In this document: positions 7,159 to 16,796 of the stretch, in pieces
Numbering within the stretch: position 1 is the stretch's first letter
Layout: each line of letters opens with the position of its first letter
Assembly: GCF_900142805.1 (NCBI RefSeq)
Contig: NZ_FRCF01000002.1
Coordinates: 496,001 to 560,000 of the forward strand
Origin: Lacicoccus alkaliphilus DSM 16010
GTDB taxonomy: Bacteria > Bacillota > Bacilli > Staphylococcales > Salinicoccaceae
Length of the DNA stretch: 64,000 nucleotides
Direction: 5' to 3'
Notes under the pieces: generated by a model
Databases searched by the model: none
Seen by the model: only the letters and a program-made list of their open reading frames with translations
Told to the model about the DNA's origin: nothing
Position numbers and translations under genes: made by a program

Positions 7159-8919
7159 TCACTCTTCCGTTTCCACGCTGATATGCAGTTCCTCCAGCTG
7201 ATCTTCGGATACGGCTGATGGTGCGTTCATCATCAAATCGCTTGCACTTGCGGTTTTAGGGAAGGCGATGACATCCCTGATGTTGTCGGTGCCTGCAAGC
7301 AGCATGACGAAGCGGTCGAAGCCGTATGCGATGCCGCCGTGAGGGGGTGCCCCATACGTGAATGCTTCAAGCAGGAATCCGAACTGATTGTCCCGCTCTT
7401 CATCCGTGAAGCCGAGTGTGCGGAACATCCGCTCCTGCAGCGCCCTGTCGTGGATGCGGATGGATCCTCCGCCCAGCTCATATCCGTTCAAAACGATGTC
7501 ATAGGCATTGGCCTTCACTTCTTCCGGTGCGGTCTCAAGCTTATCCTCATCCTCTTTTTTCGGCGAGGTGAATGGATGGTGTGCGGCGGCGTAGCGGCCG
7601 CTGTCTTCATCGTATTCAAGCAGTGGCCAGTCCGTCACCCACAGGAAGTTGAACTGTTCCTTATCGATCAGTCCAAGATCTTTTCCGAGCTTGTTACGCA
7701 GGTTCCCAAGTGATGCATGGACGACTTTTTTCTTGTCGGCCACAAACAACACAAGGTCATTGATGCCGATGCCGAGCAGCGCTTTCAGCTCTGCCTGCTT
7801 TTCCTCATCAAAGAATTTTGCGATCGGTCCTGTGAACCCGTCTTCCGAAGATTTCATCCAGGCGAGTCCTTTGGCTCCATATGTCTTCACAAAGCTTTCA
7901 AGCTTGTCTATGTCTTTCCTTGAATAGGCATCCGCCTTATCCGGAATGACGAGTGCATTCACCATGCCGCCCGATTCTGCTGTGGATTTGAATACTTTGA
8001 ATTCCGTCGTCCTGCTGAACTGCGTGATATCCTGCAGATGCAGATCAAATCTTGTATCCGGTTTGTCCACACCGTATTTCGCCATGGCATCATCATAAGT
8101 GATCCTCTGAAAGGGTGTTTCGATATCGATGCCTTTGACATCCTTCATGATCTGCGTAATCATTCTTTCATTCAGTGTGATGATGTCCTCCTGATCGACG
8201 AATGACTGCTCGATGTCGATTTGTGTGAACTCCGGCTGCCTGTCGGCCCTCAGGTCTTCATCCCTGAAGCATTTGACGATCTGATAATACTTCTCCATGC
8301 CGGACAGCATCAGCAGCTGCTTATAAATCTGAGGAGACTGTGGCAGCGCGTAAAATTCGCCTTCATGCACGCGGGATGGCACCAGATAGTCCCTTGCACC
8401 CTCCGGAGTCGATTTTGACAGCACTGGCGTCTCCACATCTATGAAACCTTCTTCATCGAGAAAACGGCTGACACTCTGTTTCAGACGGTGACGCAGCTTA
8501 AGTATGTCCTGAAGTTTCGGGCGGCGAAGATCCAGGTATCTGTATCTCAGTTTGACATCTTCGGTCACTGTCTCGTCCTGAATGTGGAACGGCGGTGTCT
8601 TCGCCTTGGAAACCACCTCAATTTCATCGACGATGATTTCGATATTGCCGGTATCGATGTTCGGGTTGACCTGCGATGCATCCCTTTTTGATATCGTACC
8701 GTTTATATTGATGACGTATTCACTACGTACATCCTCCGCCGTATTTAACGCTTTTTCCGAAATTTCCGGATTGAAGACAATCTGGATGACACCGCTCCGG
8801 TCCCTGAGATCAATGAAGATCAATCCGCCGAGGTCCCGCCTTCTCTGGACCCATCCGGATAATTGGACGGCTGCCCCCGCCTCTTTGCCAATCGTTTCTG
8901 AAATGAATGCTCTAGTCAT
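7159..8919 (-). CDS. aspS: Aspartyl-tRNA synthetase
   Basis: A 586-residue class IIb synthetase of bacterial type: an N-terminal OB-fold anticodon domain (about 1-110), the catalytic core with motif 2 [18 protein letters not shown] (about 216-233), the bacterial GAD insertion (about 290-400), and motif 3 [14 protein letters not shown] near the C-terminus. It charges tRNA-Asp. The start follows GGAGGATTAAAA, two bases after the hisS stop, so translation is coupled. The hisS-aspS pair is standard in Bacilli. Expression is under the T-box leader upstream of hisS. Confidence 0.97.
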   Translation of the reverse strand: MTRAFISETIGKEAGAAVQLSGWVQRRRDLGGLIFIDLRDRSGVIQIVFNPEISEKALNTAEDVRSEYVININGTISKRDASQVNPNIDTGNIEIIVDEIEVVSKAKTPPFHIQDETVTEDVKLRYRYLDLRRPKLQDILKLRHRLKQSVSRFLDEEGFIDVETPVLSKSTPEGARDYLVPSRVHEGEFYALPQSPQIYKQLLMLSGMEKYYQIVKCFRDEDLRADRQPEFTQIDIEQSFVDQEDIITLNERMITQIMKDVKGIDIETPFQRITYDDAMAKYGVDKPDTRFDLHLQDITQFSRTTEFKVFKSTAESGGMVNALVIPDKADAYSRKDIDKLESFVKTYGAKGLAWMKSSEDGFTGPIAKFFDEEKQAELKALLGIGINDLVLFVADKKKVVHASLGNLRNKLGKDLGLIDKEQFNFLWVTDWPLLEYDEDSGRYAAAHHPFTSPKKEDEDKLETAPEEVKANAYDIVLNGYELGGGSIRIHDRALQERMFRTLGFTDEERDNQFGFLLEAFTYGAPPHGGIAYGFDRFVMLLAGTDNIRDVIAFPKTASASDLMMNAPSAVSEDQLEELHISVETEE

Positions 8920-8921
8920 TT

Positions 8922-10181
8922 TTAATCCTCCAAGTAGTTTTTCAGTTCATCTATGTTTATCGTACTGGACTCCCCGTCCTGCATGTTTTTAAGCTCCACC
9001 TCGCCGGAATTGATCTCGTCTTCACCGAGGACGATGACATGTTCAGCACGTTTCCTGTCGGCGTCCTTCATCTGGGCTTTCAGTTTCCTGCGCTTATAAT
9101 CCATGTCCGCGCTGATGCCCTCCGTCCTGAGCTGATGCAGCAGAGTGCCGGCCTTATCGAATGAATTGTCATCCATCGTGCAGATGTACAGCTTGATGCC
9201 TTCCGGCTGTTCAAGCTCGATGCCTTCCGCATCCAGTGCCATCAAAAGTCTTTCTATGCTGAGCGCAAAGCCGATGCCGGTCTCATGCGGACCATCGAGC
9301 AGTTCAAGCAGGCCGTTATACCTTCCACCCCCGCACAGCGTGGTGATGGCACCGAACCCTTCAGCATCACTCATCAGCTCAAAGGCGGTATGCGTATAAT
9401 AATCAAGCCCTCTGACCAGATTATAGTCGACTTCATAATCGAGGCCGATATCTGTCAGCTTTTCCTTCACTGTCCGGAAGTACGCTTTTGATTCATCATT
9501 CAAAAAATCATGGATGACCGGTGCAGTTTTAATGAGTTCATGGTCCCTGTCTTTTTTACAGTCGAGTATCCTCATCGGGTTCGTGTCGATCCTGGATTGG
9601 CAGTCGCTGCAGAATTCATCAATTCTTGGTTTGAAGTGCCTGACAAGCGCGTCATTATATTCCCTCCGGCTCTCATGGTCACCGATTGAATTGATATACA
9701 ATTTCAAGTTTTTCAACCCAAAAGACTGGTAGATGTGCATGAGCATGCTCAGGACTTCCACATCGATCATCGGGTCCTCGACACCGATCGCTTCGATGCC
9801 AAACTGGACGAACTGGCGGTAACGCCCCTTTTGTTTGCGTTCATACCTGAACATCGGTTCCTTGTAGAACACTTTCACCGGCTGGTTGACATCATGCTGC
9901 ATCTTGTTTTCGATATAGCTCCTCACGACCGGCGCCGTTCCTTCGGGCCTTAAAGTCAGGCTGCGGCCGCCCTTGTCTTCAAATGTATACATTTCCTTAT
10001 TCACAATATCCGTTGATCCGCCGACCCCCCTCACAAATAACTCAGTCGCTTCGAACACCGGGGTCCTCAATTCGTGATAATTATAATTTGCAGCAATATT
10101 CTTCAGTCTCTCTTCTATGATCTGCCACTTATAACTGTCCTGCGGCAGGATATCCTGTGTACCTCTTGGTATTTGAATCAT
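8922..10181 (-). CDS. hisS: Histidyl-tRNA synthetase
   Basis: A 419-residue class II synthetase. Seen are the start [13 protein letters not shown], motif 2 with [14 protein letters not shown], the two histidine-binding stretches [13 protein letters not shown] and GGGRYNGL, motif 3 [12 protein letters not shown] and the C-terminal anticodon domain. I start at 10181, eight bases after GAGGAG and in line with Staphylococcus HisS; an ATG nine bases further up lies almost on the ribosome site. Preceded by a T-box leader with its own promoter. Confidence 0.96.
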   Translation of the reverse strand: MIQIPRGTQDILPQDSYKWQIIEERLKNIAANYNYHELRTPVFEATELFVRGVGGSTDIVNKEMYTFEDKGGRSLTLRPEGTAPVVRSYIENKMQHDVNQPVKVFYKEPMFRYERKQKGRYRQFVQFGIEAIGVEDPMIDVEVLSMLMHIYQSFGLKNLKLYINSIGDHESRREYNDALVRHFKPRIDEFCSDCQSRIDTNPMRILDCKKDRDHELIKTAPVIHDFLNDESKAYFRTVKEKLTDIGLDYEVDYNLVRGLDYYTHTAFELMSDAEGFGAITTLCGGGRYNGLLELLDGPHETGIGFALSIERLLMALDAEGIELEQPEGIKLYICTMDDNSFDKAGTLLHQLRTEGISADMDYKRRKLKAQMKDADRKRAEHVIVLGEDEINSGEVELKNMQDGESSTINIDELKNYLED

Positions 10182-10195
10182 CTCATCCACTCCTC

Positions 10196-10447
10196 AAAAA
10201 AATAAAAAAGCCCCTTATACCATGAAGGTATAAGGGACGAAGTTGCCGTGTTGCCACCCTAATTTGATCAATCCACACCGGACCGATCCTTTAGCATGAT
10301 AACGATTGCCACCGTCTGTACCGACAGAACCCTCTCCGAAGTGTCAGCAGATATATTTTGCAGGTGTCTACTTTCAGCATGTGTAAACATCTCTGGAGCC
10401 CGCTATGATATACCCTCTTCAGATAAAACGGTTGTTCATTCATATTA
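10196..10447 (-). promoter_or_regulatory. T-box riboswitch leader of hisS-aspS
   Basis: The conserved T-box sequence AGGGTGGCAACACGG is at 10261-10246 on the minus strand, followed by a terminator whose 5' arm competes with the antiterminator. Stem I can be drawn: lower helix CTGAAG/CTTCGG, a middle helix GGTATAT/ATATATC, an upper helix GCGGG/CCTGC and the distal AGAGA...GCTGAAAG element. The loop between the lower and middle helices presents GACAC (10345-10341). Read with the usual following purine, the specifier is GAC (Asp); CAC (His) overlaps it. Uncharged tRNA would prevent termination. Confidence 0.9.
10212..10236 (-). terminator. T-box attenuator terminator
   Basis: A perfect 10-bp stem, CCCTTATACC with GGTATAAGGG, loop ATGAA as read on the plus strand, followed on the minus strand by GCTTTTTTATT. 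It is the regulated terminator of the hisS leader. Confidence 0.93.
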
Positions 10448-10453
10448 ATATTT

Positions 10454-10482
10454 ATAATAGTCATTATACCGTTTAAAGTCAA
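10454..10482 (-). promoter_or_regulatory. Promoter of the hisS-aspS operon
   Basis: TTGACT (10482-10477), 17-base spacer, TATTAT (10459-10454) on the minus strand. The -35 box overlaps the lytH stop codon, so the operon has its own promoter inside the end of the gene upstream. Confidence 0.75.
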
Positions 10483-11234
10483 GCTGATCCGTTCAGGTAA
10501 TCGTGAATACCTTCGACGATCGCCCGGGCCATCAATGCCTGATATTCTTCATCCGATAACAGCCTGTCATCGATTTCATTGCTCAGATACCCCAGTTCGA
10601 TCAGTGTGGCCGGATAATCGAGCTGCCAGATCACCTGGAAGTTGGACTGCTGAGTGCCACGATTTCGGAAACTTGAATATTCATCCAGCGCAGCATTCAT
10701 CGTCTCCGCAAAATCCCTCTGATGATCATAAGTATAAAAGGTGGTGAAGCCAGTGATGGAAGGGTCTTCCATCGCGTCACTATGTAAGCTGATAAACAAA
10801 TCGCCTTCAGCTTCCCTGTCATCCAGCGAGGCATACTCGTCTTCACCCCTTGTGAAGACCACGTTGGCACCTGCTGCTTCCAGTGTTTCAGCGGTTTTTA
10901 CTGCAATGCTGTAGACGATTTCGGCTTCCGTCTTGCCGGAGACACTCGGTGCACCGGGGTCCCTTCCGCCGTGGCCGGGATCGATGACGATCGTCTCGCC
11001 GTTGAAGGCGATATCCGACTCCTGGTCGAAGTCCATGGTGATACGGGTCCACTCACCATCTTCACCGCTTCCTGCAAATGCAGTCATTGCCTGAAACAAA
11101 AAATATACGGCAGATATGATCACCATCGCTGATACAATGAAAAACAGCGGAATGATATATACAGGTTTCCTGTGCTTCAGGAAGCCGGTGAAAGCACGCA
11201 AAAATCCGCCCGTCCCTTTATTTAAACCATTCAT
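10479..11234 (-). CDS. lytH: Membrane-bound N-acetylmuramoyl-L-alanine amidase LytH
   Basis: A 251-residue amidase_3 enzyme with one N-terminal membrane helix (about 25-49) and an outer catalytic domain. Zinc and catalytic residues are present: His88 in DPGHGG, Glu103 in GKTEAEIV, His151 in SLHSDA, and Glu213 in LIELGYLSN. In S. aureus, LytH trims peptidoglycan with ActH and controls where wall is made. There the protein is about 291 residues with an SH3b domain between helix and amidase; here only about 30 residues separate them, so the SH3b domain is missing. The ATG overlaps the dtd stop (TGATG). The neighbours dtd and rel match Staphylococcus order. Confidence 0.9.
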   Translation of the reverse strand: MNGLNKGTGGFLRAFTGFLKHRKPVYIIPLFFIVSAMVIISAVYFLFQAMTAFAGSGEDGEWTRITMDFDQESDIAFNGETIVIDPGHGGRDPGAPSVSGKTEAEIVYSIAVKTAETLEAAGANVVFTRGEDEYASLDDREAEGDLFISLHSDAMEDPSITGFTTFYTYDHQRDFAETMNAALDEYSSFRNRGTQQSNFQVIWQLDYPATLIELGYLSNEIDDRLLSDEEYQALMARAIVEGIHDYLNGSA

Positions 11235-11686
11235 CAGAGGATCTTGCCCTCCCGCGACTCATAGATGATGGTGATCGGCCCGTCGTTGTTGATGTACACG
11301 TTCATATGCTCTCCAAAAAAGCCTTCTTTCACCGTAAGGCCGTAACTTTCCAGCGCCGCATTGAATTCTTTATACAATTTAATTGCCCGGTCGCCTGCCG
11401 CAGCTTTGGTGAAGCTCGGCCGGTTGCCTTTTTTGACATCTGCATATAATGTGAACTGGGAAATGCTCAGGATTTCACCTTTGACATCATCGATTGAAAG
11501 GTTGATCTTACCTTCCCCGTCTTCAAAGTTCCTGGACTTCGCTATCTTCTCAGCCAGTTTCACAGCATCGGCAGAAGTCGACTCTTCACTGACTCCGACA
11601 AGCAGTACATAACCGTCATTAATTTCATTATACAAGTCATGTTTGACTACACGCGCATCTTTCACTTTTTGCAGTACTACCTTCAT
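11234..11686 (-). CDS. dtd: D-aminoacyl-tRNA deacylase
   Basis: A 150-residue Dtd that removes D-amino acids wrongly loaded on tRNA. The family signatures are [20 protein letters not shown] (about 76-95) and the Gly-cisPro motif region near the C-terminus ([13 protein letters not shown]). The start has AGGTGG seven bases upstream. It lies nine bases after rel and overlaps lytH by one base, forming the rel-dtd-lytH unit seen in Staphylococcus. Confidence 0.96.
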   Translation of the reverse strand: MKVVLQKVKDARVVKHDLYNEINDGYVLLVGVSEESTSADAVKLAEKIAKSRNFEDGEGKINLSIDDVKGEILSISQFTLYADVKKGNRPSFTKAAAGDRAIKLYKEFNAALESYGLTVKEGFFGEHMNVYINNDGPITIIYESREGKIL

Positions 11687-11695
11687 CTTTCCACC

Positions 11696-13861
11696 TCATT
11701 TAAATACTCTTTCGACACTGTAGATATCCTTCAATTGTTTAATCTTATCAACAATACGGTACAGATCGGTCGTATTCTGCACCATCACCGCCACATTCAC
11801 CCTCGCATTTTTATCTGCATCGCTTTTCGCATTGACATGGGTGATCGGGAATTTTGTGCTTGCAATGACATTCAATATCTCATTCACCATGCCGGTGCGG
11901 TCATATCCTCTGATTTCCAGATCCGCCTGGTACTTCCGGTCTTTGTTCTTGTTTTTGACCCATTCGACATCGATGACCCGTTCAGTCTCATTGACGATGT
12001 TCGGGCAGCTGGATACATGGACTTTGACCCCGTGGCCTTTGGTGATGTATCCGGTGATGTCATCACCGGGTATGGGATTGCAGCATTTCGAAAGGTTGAT
12101 GAGCAGGTTGTCCATGCCTTCCACATAAACACCCGATTCAGTCGATATTTCCTTATAGTGGTGCGAGCGGTCGATTTGCTCCACCTCATTGGCCGTGGTG
12201 CCTTCAGCGGTCTTGAATTTTTCCATGAGGCGGTTGGTCACCTGCTGGGCGGTCACACCGCCGAACCCGATCATTGCAAACAAATCCTCTTCGTTATTCA
12301 GATTGTATCTGTCGAGCACCGGTTCGATGAATTTATCTTTCAATATATCGTCTGGTTTGTGGTCACGTTTCTTAATTTCCGTTTCCACACTGACCCTGCC
12401 TTTTTCAATATTACTTGCCCGGTCCTGCTTCTTAAAGAAGGACCTGATCTTATTTTTGGCACTGGACGACTTCACCAATTTCAACCAGTCCATGCTTGGA
12501 CCGTACGACTGCTTGCTCGTCCTGATTTCGACGATGTCACCCGTCTCCAGAGGATGATCGATGGTGACGATTTTACCGTTCACTTTGGCCCCGATCATCC
12601 GGTTGCCGACTTCAGAGTGCACCTGATATGCAAAATCTATGGGTACCGCACCTTTTGGCAATTCCACCACATCTCCGTTCGGGGTGAAGACGTAAACCTT
12701 ATCACTGAGCAGATCGGTCTTCAATGCTTCCATGAATTCCTCGGCATCCGGTGAGGACGTTTCCTGATCAACGAGTTCCTTGAACCAATCGATGCCTGTA
12801 TCCTTGACCTCTTTCCCTTCTTTATATGCCCAGTGTGCAGCAACCCCGTGTTCTGCGATTTCATGCATCTCATAAGTCCTGATCTGGATTTCAAGCGGAT
12901 CGCCCTGCGGACCGACCACCGTCGTATGCAGCGACTGGTACATGTTCGGTTTCGGCATGGCGATATAATCTTTGAACCGCCCGGGCAGCGGTTTCCAGAT
13001 TGTATGGATCACCCCAAGTACCGCGTAACAGTCTTTGATGCTGTCGACCAGCACCCTGACAGCAAGCAGGTCGAAAATCTGGTCGAACTGCTTGCTTTGT
13101 TTTTTCATCTTTTTATATATGCTGAAAATATGCTTCGGCCTGCCTGAGAGACTGCCTTCGATGTTCGTCTTCCCCATTTCGGACTCTATCTTGTCTATGG
13201 CATCATTGATGACATCCTCACGCTCGCTGCGTTTCTTTTTCATCATGCTGACGATTTTGAAGTATTGTTTCGGCTCGATATATCTGAGCGCCGTATCCTC
13301 AAGTTCCCACTTGATGCTTGAAATACCAAGGCGGTGGGCAAGCGGCGCGTAGATTTCAAGTGTTTCAAGGGAGGTCCTGTACTGCTTTTCCTCCGGCATG
13401 GCCTTCAATGTCCGCATGTTATGCAGCCGGTCCGCCAGTTTCACCAGGATGACCCGGATATCCTTGGCGATCGCAATAAACAATTTGCGGTGATTTTCGG
13501 CCAGCTGCTCCTGCTGGGAGCGGTATTTCACTTTCTCAAGTTTGGTCACACCGTCCACGATGATTGCAACTTCCTCATTGAACATCTCCACAAGATCATC
13601 ATAAGTGTAAATTGTATCCTCGACGACATCATGCAAAAACCCGGCTATGATTGTCGGGCCGTCGAGCTTCAGTTCGGCCAATATCCCCGCAACCTGCACA
13701 GGATGGAGAATATAGGGTAACCCACTTTTCCTGAATTGCCCATCATGTGCTTCAAAAGCCAGGTCATAAGCTTTTCCGATCATCTTCATATCTTCATCGG
13801 AGAGATAAGCTTCACACATTTTCATGACATCATCTTTAGTATATGGATATTCCCTGCTCAT
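11696..13861 (-). CDS. relA: Bifunctional (p)ppGpp synthetase/hydrolase Rel
   Basis: A 721-residue long RSH enzyme. The hydrolase HD domain keeps HDVVEDT (His77, Asp78); the synthetase domain keeps the [20 protein letters not shown] stretch; then follow TGS (about 390-450, [14 protein letters not shown]), the zinc-finger/helical region with CCNPIPGD, and the C-terminal ACT domain. Both activities look intact, so it can make and degrade the alarmone in response to uncharged tRNA on the ribosome. The ATG at 13861 follows GGTGAGG. It lies beside apt as in related genomes; a terminator separates the two. Confidence 0.96.
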   Translation of the reverse strand: MSREYPYTKDDVMKMCEAYLSDEDMKMIGKAYDLAFEAHDGQFRKSGLPYILHPVQVAGILAELKLDGPTIIAGFLHDVVEDTIYTYDDLVEMFNEEVAIIVDGVTKLEKVKYRSQQEQLAENHRKLFIAIAKDIRVILVKLADRLHNMRTLKAMPEEKQYRTSLETLEIYAPLAHRLGISSIKWELEDTALRYIEPKQYFKIVSMMKKKRSEREDVINDAIDKIESEMGKTNIEGSLSGRPKHIFSIYKKMKKQSKQFDQIFDLLAVRVLVDSIKDCYAVLGVIHTIWKPLPGRFKDYIAMPKPNMYQSLHTTVVGPQGDPLEIQIRTYEMHEIAEHGVAAHWAYKEGKEVKDTGIDWFKELVDQETSSPDAEEFMEALKTDLLSDKVYVFTPNGDVVELPKGAVPIDFAYQVHSEVGNRMIGAKVNGKIVTIDHPLETGDIVEIRTSKQSYGPSMDWLKLVKSSSAKNKIRSFFKKQDRASNIEKGRVSVETEIKKRDHKPDDILKDKFIEPVLDRYNLNNEEDLFAMIGFGGVTAQQVTNRLMEKFKTAEGTTANEVEQIDRSHHYKEISTESGVYVEGMDNLLINLSKCCNPIPGDDITGYITKGHGVKVHVSSCPNIVNETERVIDVEWVKNKNKDRKYQADLEIRGYDRTGMVNEILNVIASTKFPITHVNAKSDADKNARVNVAVMVQNTTDLYRIVDKIKQLKDIYSVERVFK

Positions 13862-13937
13862 GACCTCACCGCCTTATTTTAAATAGATAGAACCATCATA
13901 CTATAATTTATGGAACAAATAAATCCTGCTATAAAAA

Positions 13938-13957
13938 AAGCCTGATTTCCCAGACTT
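13938..13957 (-). terminator. Terminator after apt
   Basis: On the minus strand AAGTCTG pairs with CAGGCTT (one G-U), followed by a run of seven T. It starts one base after the apt stop codon. Confidence 0.8.
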
Positions 13958-13958
13958 T

Positions 13959-14477
13959 TTAAGCATCATATGAGATTAATGAAACCGTTTCGTAACCTTC
14001 AAGAAGGTTTCTGCCGCCAAGATAATCAAGCTCGATCAGGAACGCGATTCCGGCAACGATTCCGCCGAGCGCTTCCACAAGTTTGATTGTGGCAACGATC
14101 GTCCCGCCGGTCGCAAGCAAATCGTCGGTGATCAGTACCCTTTGTCCCGGCTTGATTGCATCTTTGTGCATCGTCAAGGTGTTGGAGCCGTACTCGAGGT
14201 CATATTCATACTCTATGACTTCACGCGGCAGTTTTCCCGCTTTTCTCACTGGAGCGAAACCGATGCCCATGCTGTAGGCAACAGGACATCCTATGATGAA
14301 GCCCCGTGCTTCCGGCCCGACGACGATATCGACTTCTTTCTCTTTTGCAAACTCGACGATCTGGTCTGTTGCATAGCCATAAGCCTCGCCATCATCCATG
14401 ATCGTCGTGATATCTTTGAAACTTACACCTTTTTTTGGCCAATCCTGTACTTCTGATACATATTCTTTAAGATTCAT
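13959..14477 (-). CDS. apt: Adenine phosphoribosyltransferase
   Basis: A 172-residue type I phosphoribosyltransferase that makes AMP from adenine and PRPP. The PRPP loop is [12 protein letters not shown] (about 115-126), preceded by [10 protein letters not shown] and the flexible loop [10 protein letters not shown] start at 14477 ([10 protein letters not shown]), which gives the same length and start as Staphylococcus Apt and a GGAGG five bases upstream; earlier ATGs sit on or before the ribosome site. The start lies within the end of recJ (11-base overlap), so the two are co-transcribed. Confidence 0.96.
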   Translation of the reverse strand: MNLKEYVSEVQDWPKKGVSFKDITTIMDDGEAYGYATDQIVEFAKEKEVDIVVGPEARGFIIGCPVAYSMGIGFAPVRKAGKLPREVIEYEYDLEYGSNTLTMHKDAIKPGQRVLITDDLLATGGTIVATIKLVEALGGIVAGIAFLIELDYLGGRNLLEGYETVSLISYDA

Positions 14478-16740
14478 CATTTCCTCCATCATCTGCAATC
14501 AATAATTTAATATAGTTCTTCAATTCCTGGGTCGAGGACATTTTCAATTTTGCCTCAGATTGAATTCTATGATCGATTTCAGATCTAACTTTCGAATTTT
14601 CGACGTCACTTACAGTGATGTCGGTATTGGTGTCTTTCTTATTGATTATACCATTTTCCACTTTGATTTTCTGCAGTTCTTCCAGTATATCTGTGACCAT
14701 TTTTAATATTTTCATACTGATGTTGAAGTGGCCGGCCCAGGCCCCTGCATCCCTGATCAGGTTGACGGACCGGTCCTCTTTTTCCCTGATCAGCTGATAT
14801 ATACCATTTACCAGGGTGAAATCAGGCGCGCCGGTAAAATAAAACTCGTCCCTTGTGTTGAAGATCATGATGATTTTGGATACGTGTATGTTCTTGATGG
14901 ATACGGCGAGCGATTCCAGAGATTCCGGCAGATCACGCAATACCAGCGTATCGATTGCAAACGGGAGCTGTTCTCCGTAATGGAAATAATTCCCGCCCTT
15001 CTTCTCCTTGTCGCTGCTGATTAAAAAATGGTCTTCGGATGATATCATATCAAAGTTCTGGCTCACCCTGCTCCGCATGTCGATGATCTGCACATTTGAA
15101 ATTTCCGCATCCTGTATGATCATCTGCAGTGAGCGCTTCTGGTTGAACTCGTTGATGTTGACCGTGCCGACAAGACTGATCTTATCCCCCACAGCCACTT
15201 CATGAAAGAGGTGCCCGAAATTGAAACCGATGGTATCGATTGAAATATCCTGAAATGATATTTTGATGTGATTCTTATCTTTACCCACCTGGCGCAGACT
15301 CCGTATGCGGCCCTGGTTGATCATGAAGGTCGGCCGCGCAAAACCCTGGCCGAACGGCTTCAGCTTTTCGAACCGTTCAAATTCAGCAAGTTTGAACTCA
15401 TCCTTTTCCATCATCATATCGATATATTTTACAGGTTTTAAAGATAAATCCTTCTCTTTGAAATGTTGTTCGACGGATTGCCGGAACTCCCGGATATGTT
15501 CCATATCCACTTCTATGCCGAAGGCCTGAGAATGGCCGCCGATTTTATTGATGTATGCGTCTTTTTCCCTGACCGTCCCAAGCAGGTTCAACCCTTCGAC
15601 GGACCGGGCTGAACCTCTGTAGACCTTCCCGTCGAGCGTGAAGACGATGGCCGGCTTGCCGTAGGCTTCCGTCAGTTTAGAAGCGACGATGCCGATGACG
15701 CCGGGATGGTAATGTTCACTGTACACGATGATGATGTCCTCATCCTCTTTGTACATTCGGTTCGCATCCGTGAATGTCTCCTTGACGATTTCTTTTCTTT
15801 CGTCGTTCAGAGACTCAAGTTCCGAAGCCAGTTCAAAAGCTCTTGTCCTGTCTTCGGTAAGCAGCAGCTCCACTGCGATTTCTGCATCTGCAATCCTGCC
15901 TGAACTGTTCAATCTTGGAGCGATGCCGAAACCGATGGTCTCCTCATCCACGACACCCGTATGTCCTGAGACGGAGAGCAGGGTTTTCACTCCTGTGGAA
16001 GGGTCGGAGTTGAGCCGCCTCAGTCCCTCGATCACCAGCTTTTTATTTTCCCCGGTGATACTGACCATATCTGCGACGGTCCCGATCGCTACAAGCGGAA
16101 GCATATCGTCCTCTGCAAGACCGAGGGCCGCGATCAGTTTGTATGTGACGCCCACCCCCGCAAGATGCCTGAAGGGGTAATTCCCTTCAGGATGGCCGGC
16201 GTGTACGACGACCGCCTCAGGCATGGTCTCTGCGAATTCATGGTGGTCCACAACGATCACATCAATGTTTTCACCTTTCAGATAATCGATCTCTTCCACT
16301 GCAGCGACACCGTTATCCACTGTGATGACAAGGTCATGACGGCCGGTGACACGCTCTTTGAAGAGATCGATGTTCGGGCCGTATCCATGATCCATCCTGT
16401 TTGGAATGATGTAGGTGACGGCAGCACCGGCCTTTTTCAATGCTGAATACAGGATGGCGGTGCTCGTTATGCCGTCAGCATCGAAGTCGCCGTAAATTAG
16501 AATGTTTTCCCCGTCATTCACGGCCGCTTCAATCCTCCTGACCGCTTCCCCGATCTCGAAGATGCCATTCTCATCATACAGCTGGACGTCGTAGAGGCTT
16601 TTAAGCTGTGCCTCTGTCGTATAGCCTCTCTTTTCCAATATGTGCTGTTCAAGATTGTTCAGGCCATACTTTTTTATGAGTGATTCAGCGAGCGCATCTC
16701 CAGTCTTACGGACTTTCCATTCATATTTGGATTTAAACAT
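14467..16740 (-). CDS. recJ: Single-stranded-DNA exonuclease RecJ
   Basis: A 757-residue 5'-3' exonuclease of the DHH family. Motif I is YGDFDADG (83-90), motif III is VVDHHE (about 163-168), with further motifs [11 protein letters not shown] and APRLNSSGR. The DHHA1 region (GHSQAFG) and OB-fold follow, and a long C-terminal extension typical of Staphylococcaceae. Length equals S. aureus RecJ. It works in RecFOR repair and mismatch repair. RBS GGGATG precedes the ATG. Forms a unit with apt downstream. Confidence 0.95.
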   Translation of the reverse strand: MFKSKYEWKVRKTGDALAESLIKKYGLNNLEQHILEKRGYTTEAQLKSLYDVQLYDENGIFEIGEAVRRIEAAVNDGENILIYGDFDADGITSTAILYSALKKAGAAVTYIIPNRMDHGYGPNIDLFKERVTGRHDLVITVDNGVAAVEEIDYLKGENIDVIVVDHHEFAETMPEAVVVHAGHPEGNYPFRHLAGVGVTYKLIAALGLAEDDMLPLVAIGTVADMVSITGENKKLVIEGLRRLNSDPSTGVKTLLSVSGHTGVVDEETIGFGIAPRLNSSGRIADAEIAVELLLTEDRTRAFELASELESLNDERKEIVKETFTDANRMYKEDEDIIIVYSEHYHPGVIGIVASKLTEAYGKPAIVFTLDGKVYRGSARSVEGLNLLGTVREKDAYINKIGGHSQAFGIEVDMEHIREFRQSVEQHFKEKDLSLKPVKYIDMMMEKDEFKLAEFERFEKLKPFGQGFARPTFMINQGRIRSLRQVGKDKNHIKISFQDISIDTIGFNFGHLFHEVAVGDKISLVGTVNINEFNQKRSLQMIIQDAEISNVQIIDMRSRVSQNFDMISSEDHFLISSDKEKKGGNYFHYGEQLPFAIDTLVLRDLPESLESLAVSIKNIHVSKIIMIFNTRDEFYFTGAPDFTLVNGIYQLIREKEDRSVNLIRDAGAWAGHFNISMKILKMVTDILEELQKIKVENGIINKKDTNTDITVSDVENSKVRSEIDHRIQSEAKLKMSSTQELKNYIKLLIADDGGNDES

Positions 16741-16760
16741 ACAATCTTCATCCCTTTAAA

Positions 16761-16787
16761 AAAATGCCCGGAACATCCAGGCATTTT
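16761..16787 (-). terminator. Terminator after secDF
   Basis: On the minus strand AAAATGCC and GGCATTTT pair around an 11-base loop, followed by TTTTAAAG. It starts about nine bases after the secDF stop. Confidence 0.85.
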
Positions 16788-16796
16788 CCAATAATA

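Noticed and set aside
11639-12754. Long plus-strand open frame of 371 codons
   Set aside because: It is antisense to relA, whose domains are clear; it has no ribosome site and no recognisable protein.
12833-13720. Several overlapping plus-strand frames of about 100 codons
   Set aside because: All are antisense to relA and none has a ribosome site or family likeness.
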